Source: a virus. Taken from it: DNA of 31,707 nucleotides. The position numbers and the translations under genes are program-made. Below, piece by piece: positions 6,234-13,798 of the stretch (its first letter is position 1; every line of letters begins with the position of its first letter). The stretch is taken from positions 1-31,707 of IMG/VR virus record IMGVR_UViG_3300027868_000633; one strand, written 5' to 3'. Under the pieces are notes generated by a model. The model did no database searches and had not been told where the DNA came from. It was given only the letters and a program-made list of their open reading frames with translations.

Positions 6234-8237
6234 CTACATTGGCATCATCAACTGCCCACCTGCCCCCGGCGGCATCTGCGCCGGAGGTGGGGCCATCGAG
6301 TTCATCTGTCCCTGCTGGGCCTGTTGACTAAACATCTCGCGACCACGAGCTTCCGCCTGCGAGTCTAATCCTTCAAGGAGGCTCTTGACAAGAGAGTGAA
6401 TGGTCGGTGATTGCTGCTTCAACGCACGCAGCGCAGACGTACGCTGCGGCGGTGGCAGGGCGTAAATTTGGGTCGCCACAGTCTGGGCAACGGACTGCAG
6501 GTCCATTGGCGTCAATCCGGCTTCAGCGCCCTGCGGCACCTGAGCCAGGACCGCGGCTATTGGGTCGACCGGTTGGGCAGCCTGTTCCGGCGATACGCCA
6601 CCGGCTGGCGGTGCGCCGCCGCCCATCGGGGGAGCGCCGCCCATCGGGGGAGCGCCACCAGGCGCCATAGGAGCGCCACCAGGGGCGCCGCCAGCTGCAG
6701 GGTTGCCCATGCCGCCCTGGGCCATTTGATCGCCCAGGCCGGCCGACTGGAGCTGCTCCTGTGCTTTCTGCGATTCCTCGGCGACAAACCGCTGCTCGTC
6801 CAGCATCCGCTTCTGCTCGTCCTCGAAGACGAGGCCCACGGACTTCATACCGGTTGTCTGCGAGATCTGTTGTCCCATCATCAACTGCAGCTTGGCGAGC
6901 TGACGGTTGAGGTCGTCGGCGTGCGAAGGCCGTGCAAGGCGTGCCGTGACATCGTCCCAGCTCAGCGTGATGCTCACCTTGGTGACGAGCCATTGCAAGA
7001 AGTTGTTAAGCACGTGCGTCAGGTGGCTCCAGTTGGACTCCATCAAACGTAACGCAGCTGGTGCACTCTGCACGGTCATGCTGCCCTTATAGAACTCGAC
7101 GGGCACTCCCACCGCAGACAAGAGCGTGTCTAATGCCTGGTCCATCAGTTCATGCGGCGCCAGCTGGCTTGCCTCGGCACCGAGGGCCTGATAGCGCAAC
7201 GGGAACGGAAGCGAGAACCACATGGTGGGGTCCTGGCGCCGTTGCCTAAGCATGGACTGCACTTGGCCAGTGAAACCGCCCAAGTCTGCCGTGAAGAGTG
7301 GGTCGGTCGCTTCGCCGCCACCCCCGGCGCCGCCGGGGCGGGGTTCCGGTGTGATCACGCGGAAGGGGATGATGTAGTCGAGACCGATGGCCTCGTTGTA
7401 GCGATGCAGCACCTGGAGGTACCAGGCCTGTCGGAAGTTCGTCAGGATGCGGCTAACGCCCCAGCCCTTGTTCAACACGCCCGCTAACGTATCCTCTTTG
7501 CCGTGGTAGATCACATCCGGGTTGAATTGGATGTGTGTGTTGTTCTGGATGGCCTGTATGACTTCCCACGGTGCACGCTCAAGGTGAAAGAGATGACCCT
7601 TGTTGACGAACTGCTTGTAGTACTGTGGGATCTTCCAGATGTGTCCAACTTGATCGGTGTACGGATCCCACAGCAAGTCCATCTCGTGCGGGTTCCATCG
7701 CTTGACGACGATGTCGTCTTCCTCTGTGCTACGGCGATCCACGTGGGTCCACTTGCCGCTGAACTTGCACATGGGGCAAGTAGCTTGGAACTCACTAGAT
7801 CGCCATGTGAAACTGAACTTTTTGTTGCCGTGGATGTTCTTGAGCGGCGCCTCGAACCCACACTCGGGACACGAGAGGCTGCGCCGGAACGGCACGGTAA
7901 CTGAGGCAAAGAAGTTGCCGTATGTGATGTAGTCGAGTGCGACCTGCCGCAGGAGCGCATGGATGCCGAGAGTGTCGTTGAGGAAGTCTTTGTACTTCTC
8001 TTTCCCCTCGCGATCAGTGCCGTCCAGCTCGATATCAGTTATGAAGTAGCTGATAACGCGGTCAACGGCCGAGCGATATACGCCATTGGCGAGCATGATA
8101 TACTCGCACCAGCGAAGAGCATTGCCCAGTGAATTGGGCATCGCCGTCGAGGCGTAGTCACAGAAGGGATCGGGAAAAGGCTCTACACTCTGCGACCCGC
8201 GGTTACCCGTGGGCGACGTCGGCATAAGGAACGACAT
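6234..8237 (-). CDS. Portal-like virion protein with inserted zinc ribbon
   Basis: The ATG at 8237 has AGGGA upstream. Length (667 aa) and layout fit phage portal proteins, the ring at the capsid vertex through which DNA is packaged. The N-terminus has LGNALRWCEYIMLANGVYRS and AVDRVISYFITDIEL. A segment near 355-460 (LLSAVGVPVEFYKG, SAPAALRLMESNWSHL) resembles the portal core, followed by helical, Gln-rich stretches. Inserted at 121-160 is a metal site of two CxxC pairs, C123/C126 and C154/C157. Residues 510-560 are a Gly/Ala/Pro/Met linker with a perfect 6-residue repeat. No membrane segment. Assignment rests on pattern and length; another large virion protein is the alternative. Confidence 0.7.
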   Translation of the reverse strand: MSFLMPTSPTGNRGSQSVEPFPDPFCDYASTAMPNSLGNALRWCEYIMLANGVYRSAVDRVISYFITDIELDGTDREGKEKYKDFLNDTLGIHALLRQVALDYITYGNFFASVTVPFRRSLSCPECGFEAPLKNIHGNKKFSFTWRSSEFQATCPMCKFSGKWTHVDRRSTEEDDIVVKRWNPHEMDLLWDPYTDQVGHIWKIPQYYKQFVNKGHLFHLERAPWEVIQAIQNNTHIQFNPDVIYHGKEDTLAGVLNKGWGVSRILTNFRQAWYLQVLHRYNEAIGLDYIIPFRVITPEPRPGGAGGGGEATDPLFTADLGGFTGQVQSMLRQRRQDPTMWFSLPFPLRYQALGAEASQLAPHELMDQALDTLLSAVGVPVEFYKGSMTVQSAPAALRLMESNWSHLTHVLNNFLQWLVTKVSITLSWDDVTARLARPSHADDLNRQLAKLQLMMGQQISQTTGMKSVGLVFEDEQKRMLDEQRFVAEESQKAQEQLQSAGLGDQMAQGGMGNPAAGGAPGGAPMAPGGAPPMGGAPPMGGGAPPAGGVSPEQAAQPVDPIAAVLAQVPQGAEAGLTPMDLQSVAQTVATQIYALPPPQRTSALRALKQQSPTIHSLVKSLLEGLDSQAEARGREMFSQQAQQGQMNSMAPPPAQMPPGAGGQLMMPM
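6621..6656. repeat. Two perfect 18-bp tandem repeats in the portal-like gene
   Basis: gcccatcgggggagcgcc occurs twice in tandem (6621-6638, 6639-6656). Each copy encodes a GAPPMG-type unit in the flexible Gly/Pro/Met linker. A degenerate continuation lies to the right. This suggests recent slippage expansion. Confidence 0.8.
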
Positions 8238-8250
8238 GGTTCATCCCTGG

Positions 8251-8526
8251 TTAGTCGCTAGCGCCTGCTGCAGCAATACGGGTGACCGGATCTTGCTGCT
8301 CAAGCTCGGCTGCGGCATCACGCGCACGCTTGCCAGCCTCGACAAGTGCCATCTCCTCCTCATACGCTTCTGCGTGCTTCAACAACGGGTCCTTGTCCAG
8401 ATCCGGGGTAATCCCCGGCGCGATTACGCCTTGCTTCTCCATCATGGTAGCGTTCCCCCAGGCTCGAAGTTCCTCAAGCTGCCACTGATTCACGTATATC
8501 GTGCTTAATCCTACCGCAAAACACAT
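8251..8526 (-). CDS. Hypothetical helical protein, 91 aa
   Basis: The frame starts at an ATG at 8526 with a weak upstream TAGG. The protein has a short hydrophobic N-terminus (MCFAVGLSTIYVNQ), then a mainly helical, charged body (EAYEEEMALVEAGKRARDAA) and a short tail. It sits 13 bases before the portal-like gene and 8 bases after the upstream gene, so all three are likely co-transcribed. A small helical protein beside a portal gene could be a scaffold or head-assembly factor, but nothing in the sequence proves this. Confidence 0.6.
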   Translation of the reverse strand: MCFAVGLSTIYVNQWQLEELRAWGNATMMEKQGVIAPGITPDLDKDPLLKHAEAYEEEMALVEAGKRARDAAAELEQQDPVTRIAAAGASD

Positions 8527-8534
8527 GGTTTTGC

Positions 8535-9557
8535 CTACTGGGCTTCTGGTGGCTGCTCTGGAGCCCCAGAGGTCGGATTGTACGGATGCTCCGACTTGAT
8601 GAAGAAGACCTGGACCTCCTCGTCGTTGTGTACGAAGCGGATAGCCGGGTCTGTCACGATGTAAATGGAGTCACTACCCTCGACATGGACAGCGATGTTC
8701 TCGGACGTCGGCCGAAGCGTCATCCGCGGGATGCCGGTGGTCCGAACGTCGTAGCAAAGCGCCAAAATGTGCTCTGCTCTGATGATTTGGTGGTACCAGG
8801 CCTCGATGTCAACGGCCGAGTTGTTTACCTCGAACTTGACCTTGAATGACGGCTGTGGCGCCACTCCGCGGTGTACCGGTGCAGCATGTGCCGACGGAGC
8901 TGGTGACGCAACACGGTCAAACAGCGACGGCTTGGCCTGCGGGTCGCCACGCTGCACGTGCGTTGCCGGCGGCGCAGTAGGCGCAGCAAACTGTGCTGCT
9001 TGCACCGGTTGCGGTTGTCCGTTACCCACTGCTGGCGCCGGCAGTAGCACAGACGGTGGTGCTGATGCTGGCGGTGAGGGCCATCCGCTGGGTACCTGCG
9101 CCGCAACAGGGTTTGCAGAGCGGTCGAAGCCCGGGATTACGGGCGGTGTCGGTTGTGGCTGTGTCATGATCTCCTGTGGCGCTACTTCTGGTTGTAGAGC
9201 GTTGGTGCTGGCAGCAAATTGTCGTAGCGCCGCTGCGGCACGCTCACGCATGTCATCGAAGCTTGTTGCTTGTCTCACCCCGGCGTCGTCAACGATCTGC
9301 TGGGCGGTCACATTGTTGAGCTTGGAAAAGTCGACAGTAAAGCCGCCACCGGCTACATCCGGATCGACATTGACCACAGATGCGGAGGCATCAGCACGCC
9401 AACCAGCCGGCGCGCCGTGCATGGTTGACTGCTTGACGACGAAACCAGGAAGTGGTTGTGGAAGCGCTACGGCCCGGTAACTACCACGCGAGATACCCTG
9501 CTCCTTAGCGAGCTGGGCATACACGTCATTAGACGGTGGCGTAGACGCTATCGACAT
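8535..9557 (-). CDS. Two-domain protein with long Pro/Ala linker, 340 aa
   Basis: The open frame extends further 5', but that extension crosses the hairpin and a small gene. I therefore place the start at the ATG at 9557 (MSIASTPPSNDVYAQL), although its ribosome site is poor. The N-terminal part (1-140) includes TVDFSKLNNVTAQQIVDDAG. Residues 140-245 are a Pro/Ala/Gln linker, likely disordered. The C-terminal 95 residues look like an ordered alpha/beta domain (FKVKFEVNNSAVDIEAWYHQ; EVQVFFIKSEH). No family is recognised. Its place two genes upstream of the portal-like gene suggests, but does not show, a virion role. Confidence 0.7.
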   Translation of the reverse strand: MSIASTPPSNDVYAQLAKEQGISRGSYRAVALPQPLPGFVVKQSTMHGAPAGWRADASASVVNVDPDVAGGGFTVDFSKLNNVTAQQIVDDAGVRQATSFDDMRERAAAALRQFAASTNALQPEVAPQEIMTQPQPTPPVIPGFDRSANPVAAQVPSGWPSPPASAPPSVLLPAPAVGNGQPQPVQAAQFAAPTAPPATHVQRGDPQAKPSLFDRVASPAPSAHAAPVHRGVAPQPSFKVKFEVNNSAVDIEAWYHQIIRAEHILALCYDVRTTGIPRMTLRPTSENIAVHVEGSDSIYIVTDPAIRFVHNDEEVQVFFIKSEHPYNPTSGAPEQPPEAQ

Positions 9558-9588
9558 ATCCGCGCATTCGTAGGGGGTAAGAAAGCAG

Positions 9589-9622
9589 TCCCGGGGCGCC
9601 GCGTCCTGATGGCGCCCCGGGA
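9589..9622 (-). terminator. Perfect 12-bp GC hairpin, possible terminator
   Basis: TCCCGGGGCGCC at 9589-9600 pairs perfectly with GGCGCCCCGGGA at 9611-9622 across a 10-base loop. On the minus strand the stem is followed by CTGCTTTCTTACC, a broken T-rich tail. It lies 56 bases after the small 49-residue gene and 31 bases before the next start. The short stretch 9623-9678 shows no gene. Confidence 0.65.
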
Positions 9623-9678
9623 TTGAATTTAGCGTATTGCCGCACAGAATACCAGCCCGCAACGGCAAATCCAGAGGA

Positions 9679-9828
9679 TTATCCGGCCGCGGTACCGTTG
9701 CCCTTGATGTCACTCTCGATGAAATCCTGGGCATCGCGCAGCCAGTCAAGCCGCTCCTCCTCGGGGCGCGTGGTCGCGTGCTCTTCGATCGCTTCGACTA
9801 CTTCTCTCTCACAGATGCTGCTAGTCAT
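9679..9828 (-). CDS. Small acidic protein, 49 aa
   Basis: This short gene starts at an ATG at 9828 with a strong GGAGG site 8 bases upstream and ends at TAA (9679-9681). The product begins MTSSICEREVVEAIEEHATT and continues with RPEEERLDWLRDAQDFIESD, a highly charged helical pair with a short polar tail. It begins directly after the stop of the previous gene. No family is recognised. The good ribosome site, exact abutment and charge pattern make it much more likely real than chance. It also explains why the next long frame should not be extended upstream. Confidence 0.75.
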   Translation of the reverse strand: MTSSICEREVVEAIEEHATTRPEEERLDWLRDAQDFIESDIKGNGTAAG

Positions 9829-10116
9829 CTATGGGCCTCCTGGACCGATATCTGTTGTTTCAGCAAGAAATAGCGCCTCCGGTATACTGCAAAACCAGAG
9901 GCGATCGATATGGCGCGCGGCTAGCATAGCCTGCCGCGAGCGTGCTACATGTAGCGACCCGTCTTGCTCCAGGCATACGGCCAGGTGTGCAGGATAATCT
10001 GCTGGCCATAGCGGGAAGATCTTAGGGTCATCCTCGCCGTTGAGGTCATCTATCCAGACGGTGACGTCTTGGTCGCCGTGGTATTCGACCTCTTGGAGCC
10101 TCTCCGTAGTCGACAT
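9829..10116 (-). CDS. Hypothetical protein, 95 aa
   Basis: The ATG at 10116 has GAGG 6 bases upstream. The protein looks compact and globular: a beta-rich start (VEYHGDQDVTVWIDDLNGED), a middle with Pro and Trp (FPLWPADYPAHLAVCLEQDG) and a helical end (SRQAMLAARHIDRLWFCSIP). No catalytic or metal-binding motif is visible. It overlaps the C-terminal end of the upstream gene by 67 bases in another frame. It is abutted by the 49-residue gene downstream. Function is unknown. Confidence 0.7.
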   Translation of the reverse strand: MSTTERLQEVEYHGDQDVTVWIDDLNGEDDPKIFPLWPADYPAHLAVCLEQDGSLHVARSRQAMLAARHIDRLWFCSIPEALFLAETTDIGPGGP

Positions 10117-11630
10117 GCAAACCTCGGGCTGATGTCCAAGTGCGATAGCGCAAAGCGCACGCCATGGCGCGTGCCTTGCAGATCTTCCGCGACAAGGCGC
10201 CGCCGCTGGAAGTTCTTGACCATCGGTACGAACTGCACCATAGCTCTGCGTTGAAACTCATCCAGCAGCATGTCGACGGGCTCGCAGCCACGCACGGTAT
10301 AGCGCATGTACAGCGTACCCTCGTCGGCAGTTTCTTCTCCCTCTGCATCCTTGCAGATCACATCCAGTTGGTCGATGGGCGCGCCGCCGTTGATAGTGGC
10401 AGCTCCGCAAGCAGCGATCAGTGGCGTGAGATCCTCGACCTCTGGGAGGGCCGCTGGGTGCCGCCTGAGCTGCGCAGCGTCGTCACGCGTCGCCAGGTAT
10501 TCAGCACTCACTGCGACGCCTGCCACGCCCATAATGTCTGCCGTATGGGCGTCTGGCGGGATGCCGGCTGGCACACTTGCTGCAGGGAAGACCATGTACC
10601 CGCGCGGGAAGACAAGCGGTCCACGTACTGGCTTGAAGTGGTTGTGTGCAGTTTGCCAGCGCTGTAGGTGGTAGCGAAAGGCCTGCGCGTCCGGACCTGC
10701 CGCTGTTGCATCAGCAAGCAGCGCGGCCTTTGTGGACTTGCACCGGCTGACAATACCGTCGAGGACACCGTCCTCCCGGTAAACAATCACCTGTGCCAGC
10801 ATTGCCCTGATGCACGCCAAAGAGGCGTCCATGATGGCCCTGTTCTCGAGATCAAGGCGTGTTCCCCCGGCTGCACCAAAATTCTTGGTGCTAAGCCCTG
10901 CTGCTTCACGCGCGTGTTCGATCCTACGCCGGTAGCTGTTGCAGCTTCGCTGCAGACGTCTACTGCCGTGGTGTCCGCGTTGCAGTTTTTGCTTCTTGGC
11001 CTCAAGCAATGCGTTGATCGTTTGCAGCCCTGGCGTAAGCCACAGGTCCTTCAGCCACCTGTTACCGCCAGCTGCACCAAGCTCCCACTCCCCGTTGTCC
11101 TTACAGCGCAACACGTACCCGCGACACATGAAGTGATCGCCGTATACGTGCGTGACAACATAGTGGGTCTTGCCCACGTTGTCTGCCGGTCGGCTCAGTT
11201 TGACCCCGCTGCGTGGTGGCATTGGCAGTATGGCCACATGACCTGCGAGCTTTGCTCGCATGGCACGTGCACCAATCCGCGCCAGGACGGTCCAGGCACA
11301 CAACGCTTGCAGCGGTGGCACTAGCGCTACGGTCTGCGCAGCGACAAGCACTTCTAGCTGCAATGGGTCCAACTGCGGCATATCGTGCTGGCTACGCTCG
11401 TAGTTCACCTGCTGGCAAAATAGGCGTACGGCCTGCAAGATTACAGAGCTACTGTGCTCGGAGAACACTGACTTCGGCCAGTGTGCCCCCTGCTTGTACA
11501 GCGCGAATAGGTGGTCAGCCAGCACGTTCACCTGCGGCATGGTAGCATGAAACTGTGGCTTCTCGGCCTTTTCGCTAACGTTCACTGCGGCCTTTACGCC
11601 GCCCATCTGCAGCATCGCTATCTCAGTCAT
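10050..11630 (-). CDS. Hypothetical protein, 526 aa
   Basis: I place the start at the ATG at 11630 because it overlaps the upstream stop as ATGA; the frame is open ten codons further. Residues 100-160 are hydrophobic and helical (VAAQTVALVPPLQALCAWTV) but too interrupted to be clear membrane spans. A basic stretch (residues 215-245, KKQKLQRGHHGSRRLQRSCN) could bind nucleic acid. A segment near 310-360 reads KPVRGPLVFPRGYMVFPAAS. The last 25 residues are basic, lie in the overlap with the next gene, and may be an unstructured tail. I recognise no family. It is one of the largest unassigned proteins in the window. Confidence 0.75.
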   Translation of the reverse strand: MTEIAMLQMGGVKAAVNVSEKAEKPQFHATMPQVNVLADHLFALYKQGAHWPKSVFSEHSSSVILQAVRLFCQQVNYERSQHDMPQLDPLQLEVLVAAQTVALVPPLQALCAWTVLARIGARAMRAKLAGHVAILPMPPRSGVKLSRPADNVGKTHYVVTHVYGDHFMCRGYVLRCKDNGEWELGAAGGNRWLKDLWLTPGLQTINALLEAKKQKLQRGHHGSRRLQRSCNSYRRRIEHAREAAGLSTKNFGAAGGTRLDLENRAIMDASLACIRAMLAQVIVYREDGVLDGIVSRCKSTKAALLADATAAGPDAQAFRYHLQRWQTAHNHFKPVRGPLVFPRGYMVFPAASVPAGIPPDAHTADIMGVAGVAVSAEYLATRDDAAQLRRHPAALPEVEDLTPLIAACGAATINGGAPIDQLDVICKDAEGEETADEGTLYMRYTVRGCEPVDMLLDEFQRRAMVQFVPMVKNFQRRRLVAEDLQGTRHGVRFALSHLDISPRFACRLRRGSKRSNTTATKTSPSG

Positions 11631-11983
11631 GTCGACTCCAGTGGTGGACGCGGCTCCCATGCCAACACGAAGGTACCGTCAGCTGACGGTATCTTGTATG
11701 GCAGACAATGCCGCATCCTGTGGTAGTCCTCCTCGGTAGCCAACAGCTCCATCGGTCGCCCTCTAAGCGGCGTACCCTGCAGTTGGCTTACCCCAACGTG
11801 GGGCGTATACGGTACTCCAGCACGCGCGCAATCATCCTCAGTTTTGTAGACGATCCGCGCGTAGTAGGTCCTGCCCGCCGTCGTGACATCGTACTCGATC
11901 TTGTGTACGTAGCCGCGACGGGTCAAGAAGGGTAGCGGCGTGTCACGAAACGCCGCAGCGGCGGCAGTTCCCGCCTCACTCAT
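11627..11983 (-). CDS. Hypothetical protein, 118 aa
   Basis: I use the ATG at 11983 rather than a TTG two codons upstream. The protein has an Ala-rich N-terminus, then a probable beta-rich core (RRGYVHKIEYDVTTAGRTYY, ARIVYKTEDD) and a Trp/Pro-containing end. No family is recognised. Upstream, GGAGG precedes a short leader frame (12008-11976) that ends just past this start, so translation may be coupled to it. The 3' end overlaps the next gene as ATGA. It is the first gene after the strong terminator at 12031-12061. Confidence 0.65.
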   Translation of the reverse strand: MSEAGTAAAAAFRDTPLPFLTRRGYVHKIEYDVTTAGRTYYARIVYKTEDDCARAGVPYTPHVGVSQLQGTPLRGRPMELLATEEDYHRMRHCLPYKIPSADGTFVLAWEPRPPLEST

Positions 11984-12008
11984 ACGCAAAGTCTCTACGC
12001 ATCACCAT
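11976..12008 (-). other. Possible leader peptide or coupled mini-ORF
   Basis: Directly after GGGAGGAG, an ATG at 12008 opens a 10-codon frame (MVMRRDFAYE) that also contains a GTG at 12005 and an ATG at 12002, the last with better spacing from the GGAGG. Its TGA (11978-11976) lies just past the ATG of the next gene at 11983, in another frame. This is the arrangement of a leader that couples ribosomes onto the downstream start. Being so short, it could also be chance. Confidence 0.35.
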
Positions 12009-12026
12009 CTCCTCCCGGCTAGGGAC

Positions 12027-12063
12027 AAAAAAAGAGCCAGGACCCTTTAAGGTCCGGCTCTTT
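12027..12063 (-). terminator. Rho-independent terminator
   Basis: On the minus strand AAAGAGCCGGACC pairs with GGTCC, a bulged T, and GGCTCTTT over a short TTAAAG loop, followed by a run of seven Ts. This is the most textbook terminator in the window. It lies about 25 bases after the stop of the 225-residue gene (12089). It should end the transcript from the recombination/middle block. The next gene begins fewer than 50 bases further on, with no visible promoter between. Confidence 0.88.
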
Positions 12064-12088
12064 ATAATGCCCGGTTTATGGCGACAGG

Positions 12089-12766
12089 TTAATCTGTGAT
12101 GTCGGGATCGGTATCGGGCGGCGCTGCCGGCTCCGGTGGATCTTCGCCGACAACACGCGGCGCAGTTTGCAGTTCTTCGGCTGCTGCCTCAGCTTCTTCC
12201 GCGGCATCCTGCACCCATTCGGATGGCGTAGGTATGTCGCGGGCAGTAGGTTCTCGAGAAGTTGCCAGCGCGTGTTCCATGGTTGCTTGCGAGCGCATAC
12301 TGCCAGAACCATCAAGGTAGTCGGCGACGTCGTCGTCTCCAATAGCCTCGAATGCCTGGCCGTCCCACAGCTTCCACACGCGGCCCTTCTGGATCTGCCA
12401 CCGCTGCCCGTAGAAAATGTGCAAGTAGTACTCGTTGGCCAGATCAGCGTTCTGCTGCGCACGTAGCTTCTCGATGAAGTCGAAGAGCTCCTTGCGTGTC
12501 TCGCAGGTCTGTACGGTCCCGGCATCGCCGATGGTGCCATGTACGATCCAGATGCGTCCGCGGACATCGCTGGACAACGTTTCGCTCGCGAGCTGCAGCG
12601 CCTGTATCAGCCGCTTCAGTACCTCTTCAGTCTCAGACGGCGTTAGCGCCTCCGTGACAGTAGGTGCAACCGCATCGTGTTCCTGCAGCGCCTGCCCGAG
12701 GCTACGCGCCACACGCTTCACTTCAGCGTCGTGCGCTTCCGCGCATGTAATGTCGGGGGCGCTCAT
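12089..12766 (-). CDS. Hypothetical acidic protein, 225 aa
   Basis: The ATG at 12766 overlaps the stop of the upstream gene as ATGA. Residues 1-75 are helical. Residues 70-140 form the likely folded core (GRIWIVHGTIGDAGTVQTCE; FYGQRWQIQKGRVWKLWDGQ), rich in Trp and beta-prone. Residues 150-225 are acidic, Ala/Glu/Pro-rich and probably disordered (AAEEAEAAAEELQTAP; PPEPAAPPDTDPDITD). The acidic C-terminal tail recalls proteins that bind partners through such tails, but no family is recognised. It is the last gene before the terminator at 12027-12063. Confidence 0.72.
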   Translation of the reverse strand: MSAPDITCAEAHDAEVKRVARSLGQALQEHDAVAPTVTEALTPSETEEVLKRLIQALQLASETLSSDVRGRIWIVHGTIGDAGTVQTCETRKELFDFIEKLRAQQNADLANEYYLHIFYGQRWQIQKGRVWKLWDGQAFEAIGDDDVADYLDGSGSMRSQATMEHALATSREPTARDIPTPSEWVQDAAEEAEAAAEELQTAPRVVGEDPPEPAAPPDTDPDITD

Positions 12767-13089
12767 TTCGCATCCGTTTTGGGTTTAGGTACACGTGGCG
12801 ACGCAGCGTCAAACTTGGGTACGATGGGCTTGGCGGGCTTGTCCAGATCGTGTGCAGCGATCTTTCCAGAGGTCGCACCGATACGCAGCGCCTGTTTCTG
12901 CTGCCGGCCCTTTGCGCCATGCGTGATGACTCGCAGCAGCGTCTGTACGAGCACACTCTGGTAGAAGTGCGGCGTAATCACCAGCTTAGCGCCGGTCAGG
13001 TTCTTGCTGTCGGCTACCACCTTGCCCTCTGCGTCTTGTAGCTGCCACGACCCCTCAAGAGCCGTTGGTGTGGTTAGAACCACCCTCAT
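12763..13089 (-). CDS. Hypothetical basic protein, 108 aa
   Basis: The ATG at 13089 follows GGAGG about 9 bases upstream, a clear start. The protein begins with a beta-prone part (MRVVLTTPTALEGSWQLQDA), then a helical part (YQSVLVQTLLRVITHGAKGR). It ends in a Lys/Pro-rich basic tail (KPAKPIVPKF; RVPKPKTDAK). The basic tail could contact nucleic acid. It overlaps the 225-residue gene as ATGA, and its start overlaps the end of the upstream gene by 35 bases. Function is unknown. Confidence 0.7.
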   Translation of the reverse strand: MRVVLTTPTALEGSWQLQDAEGKVVADSKNLTGAKLVITPHFYQSVLVQTLLRVITHGAKGRQQKQALRIGATSGKIAAHDLDKPAKPIVPKFDAASPRVPKPKTDAK

Positions 13090-13792
13090 GTTGGTTTCCT
13101 CCGGTCACAATCGACTTGAATTTGTCCAGGAGCGGCTGGAACGCAGGATTGTCCTTGTGCTGCAGGTGCTCTAGGTCGCCAGATAGCACAGCGCGTCCCA
13201 TGCTCACTACCTCCGGCCGTGGCGGCACCTGCACGAAGCGGGGGACACCAGCCGCACTTGCAGCTGGACGTATCTCCCATCGCGCCTTGTTGCCATCAAC
13301 ACAAAACACCGTAACGGTAATCGTGCGTACGCCAGGCTGTAAGATAGTGTGACGCTCAACTTCGCCCGGGTCAAGCATCTCGATGTCGCCGGAGAAGACC
13401 TGGGAGTAGACTTGTGCTGGTCGGTCAACAACAGCTACACCGCCCACAGTAAGCCACAATGACTCCCAGAACTCCTTCCTGACGGCACACAGCACATTGC
13501 TCCACGGCACGCCGCGCGGTGATAACGCCTGTACGGCGTTGTCGCCCGCTAGCCCCTCAAAGAGCTCGCGCTTGTATGGCTGCATCAGCACCTCCATGCC
13601 CTCTGGTTGCTGTGCAAACCAGTCTGCGACCGGATCTGTTGTCAGGCCAGCAAAGGCAAACAGTGCGCCATGATTGAAGAAGTGCCACTCCTCCGCATAG
13701 TCCGCAGCCATGAACTTCATGTCGGCCGACGGCATGGGCGTACGCTCAAGCTTGTCGGACCACTGTTTACCAGGGCGTTCAGGTGCTGGCAT
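13055..13792 (-). CDS. Hypothetical protein, 245 aa
   Basis: The start is the ATG at 13792, 6 bases after the upstream stop, although no good ribosome site is visible. The N-terminal half is rich in aromatic residues and Met (DYAEEWHFFNHGALFAFAGL; EFWESLWLTVGG). The middle is beta-prone (RTITVTVFCVDGNKARWEIR). The end is polar and Gly/Asn/His-rich, and is encoded partly in the overlap with the next gene. No motif or membrane segment is found. Function is unknown. Confidence 0.7.
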   Translation of the reverse strand: MPAPERPGKQWSDKLERTPMPSADMKFMAADYAEEWHFFNHGALFAFAGLTTDPVADWFAQQPEGMEVLMQPYKRELFEGLAGDNAVQALSPRGVPWSNVLCAVRKEFWESLWLTVGGVAVVDRPAQVYSQVFSGDIEMLDPGEVERHTILQPGVRTITVTVFCVDGNKARWEIRPAASAAGVPRFVQVPPRPEVVSMGRAVLSGDLEHLQHKDNPAFQPLLDKFKSIVTGGNQHEGGSNHTNGS

Positions 13793-13798
13793 AGGTGC

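Noticed and set aside
6621-6656. Short tandem repeats as a CRISPR or attachment site
   Set aside because: The repeats are in frame and encode a Gly/Pro/Met linker, with no spacers.
8767-9480. 237-codon plus-strand frame rich in Cys, Gly and Ala
   Set aside because: It is exactly antisense to the Pro/Ala linker of the 340-residue gene, which explains its composition.
9558-9749. 64-residue N-terminal extension of the 340-residue gene
   Set aside because: It runs through a 12-bp hairpin and part of a small gene with a strong ribosome site.
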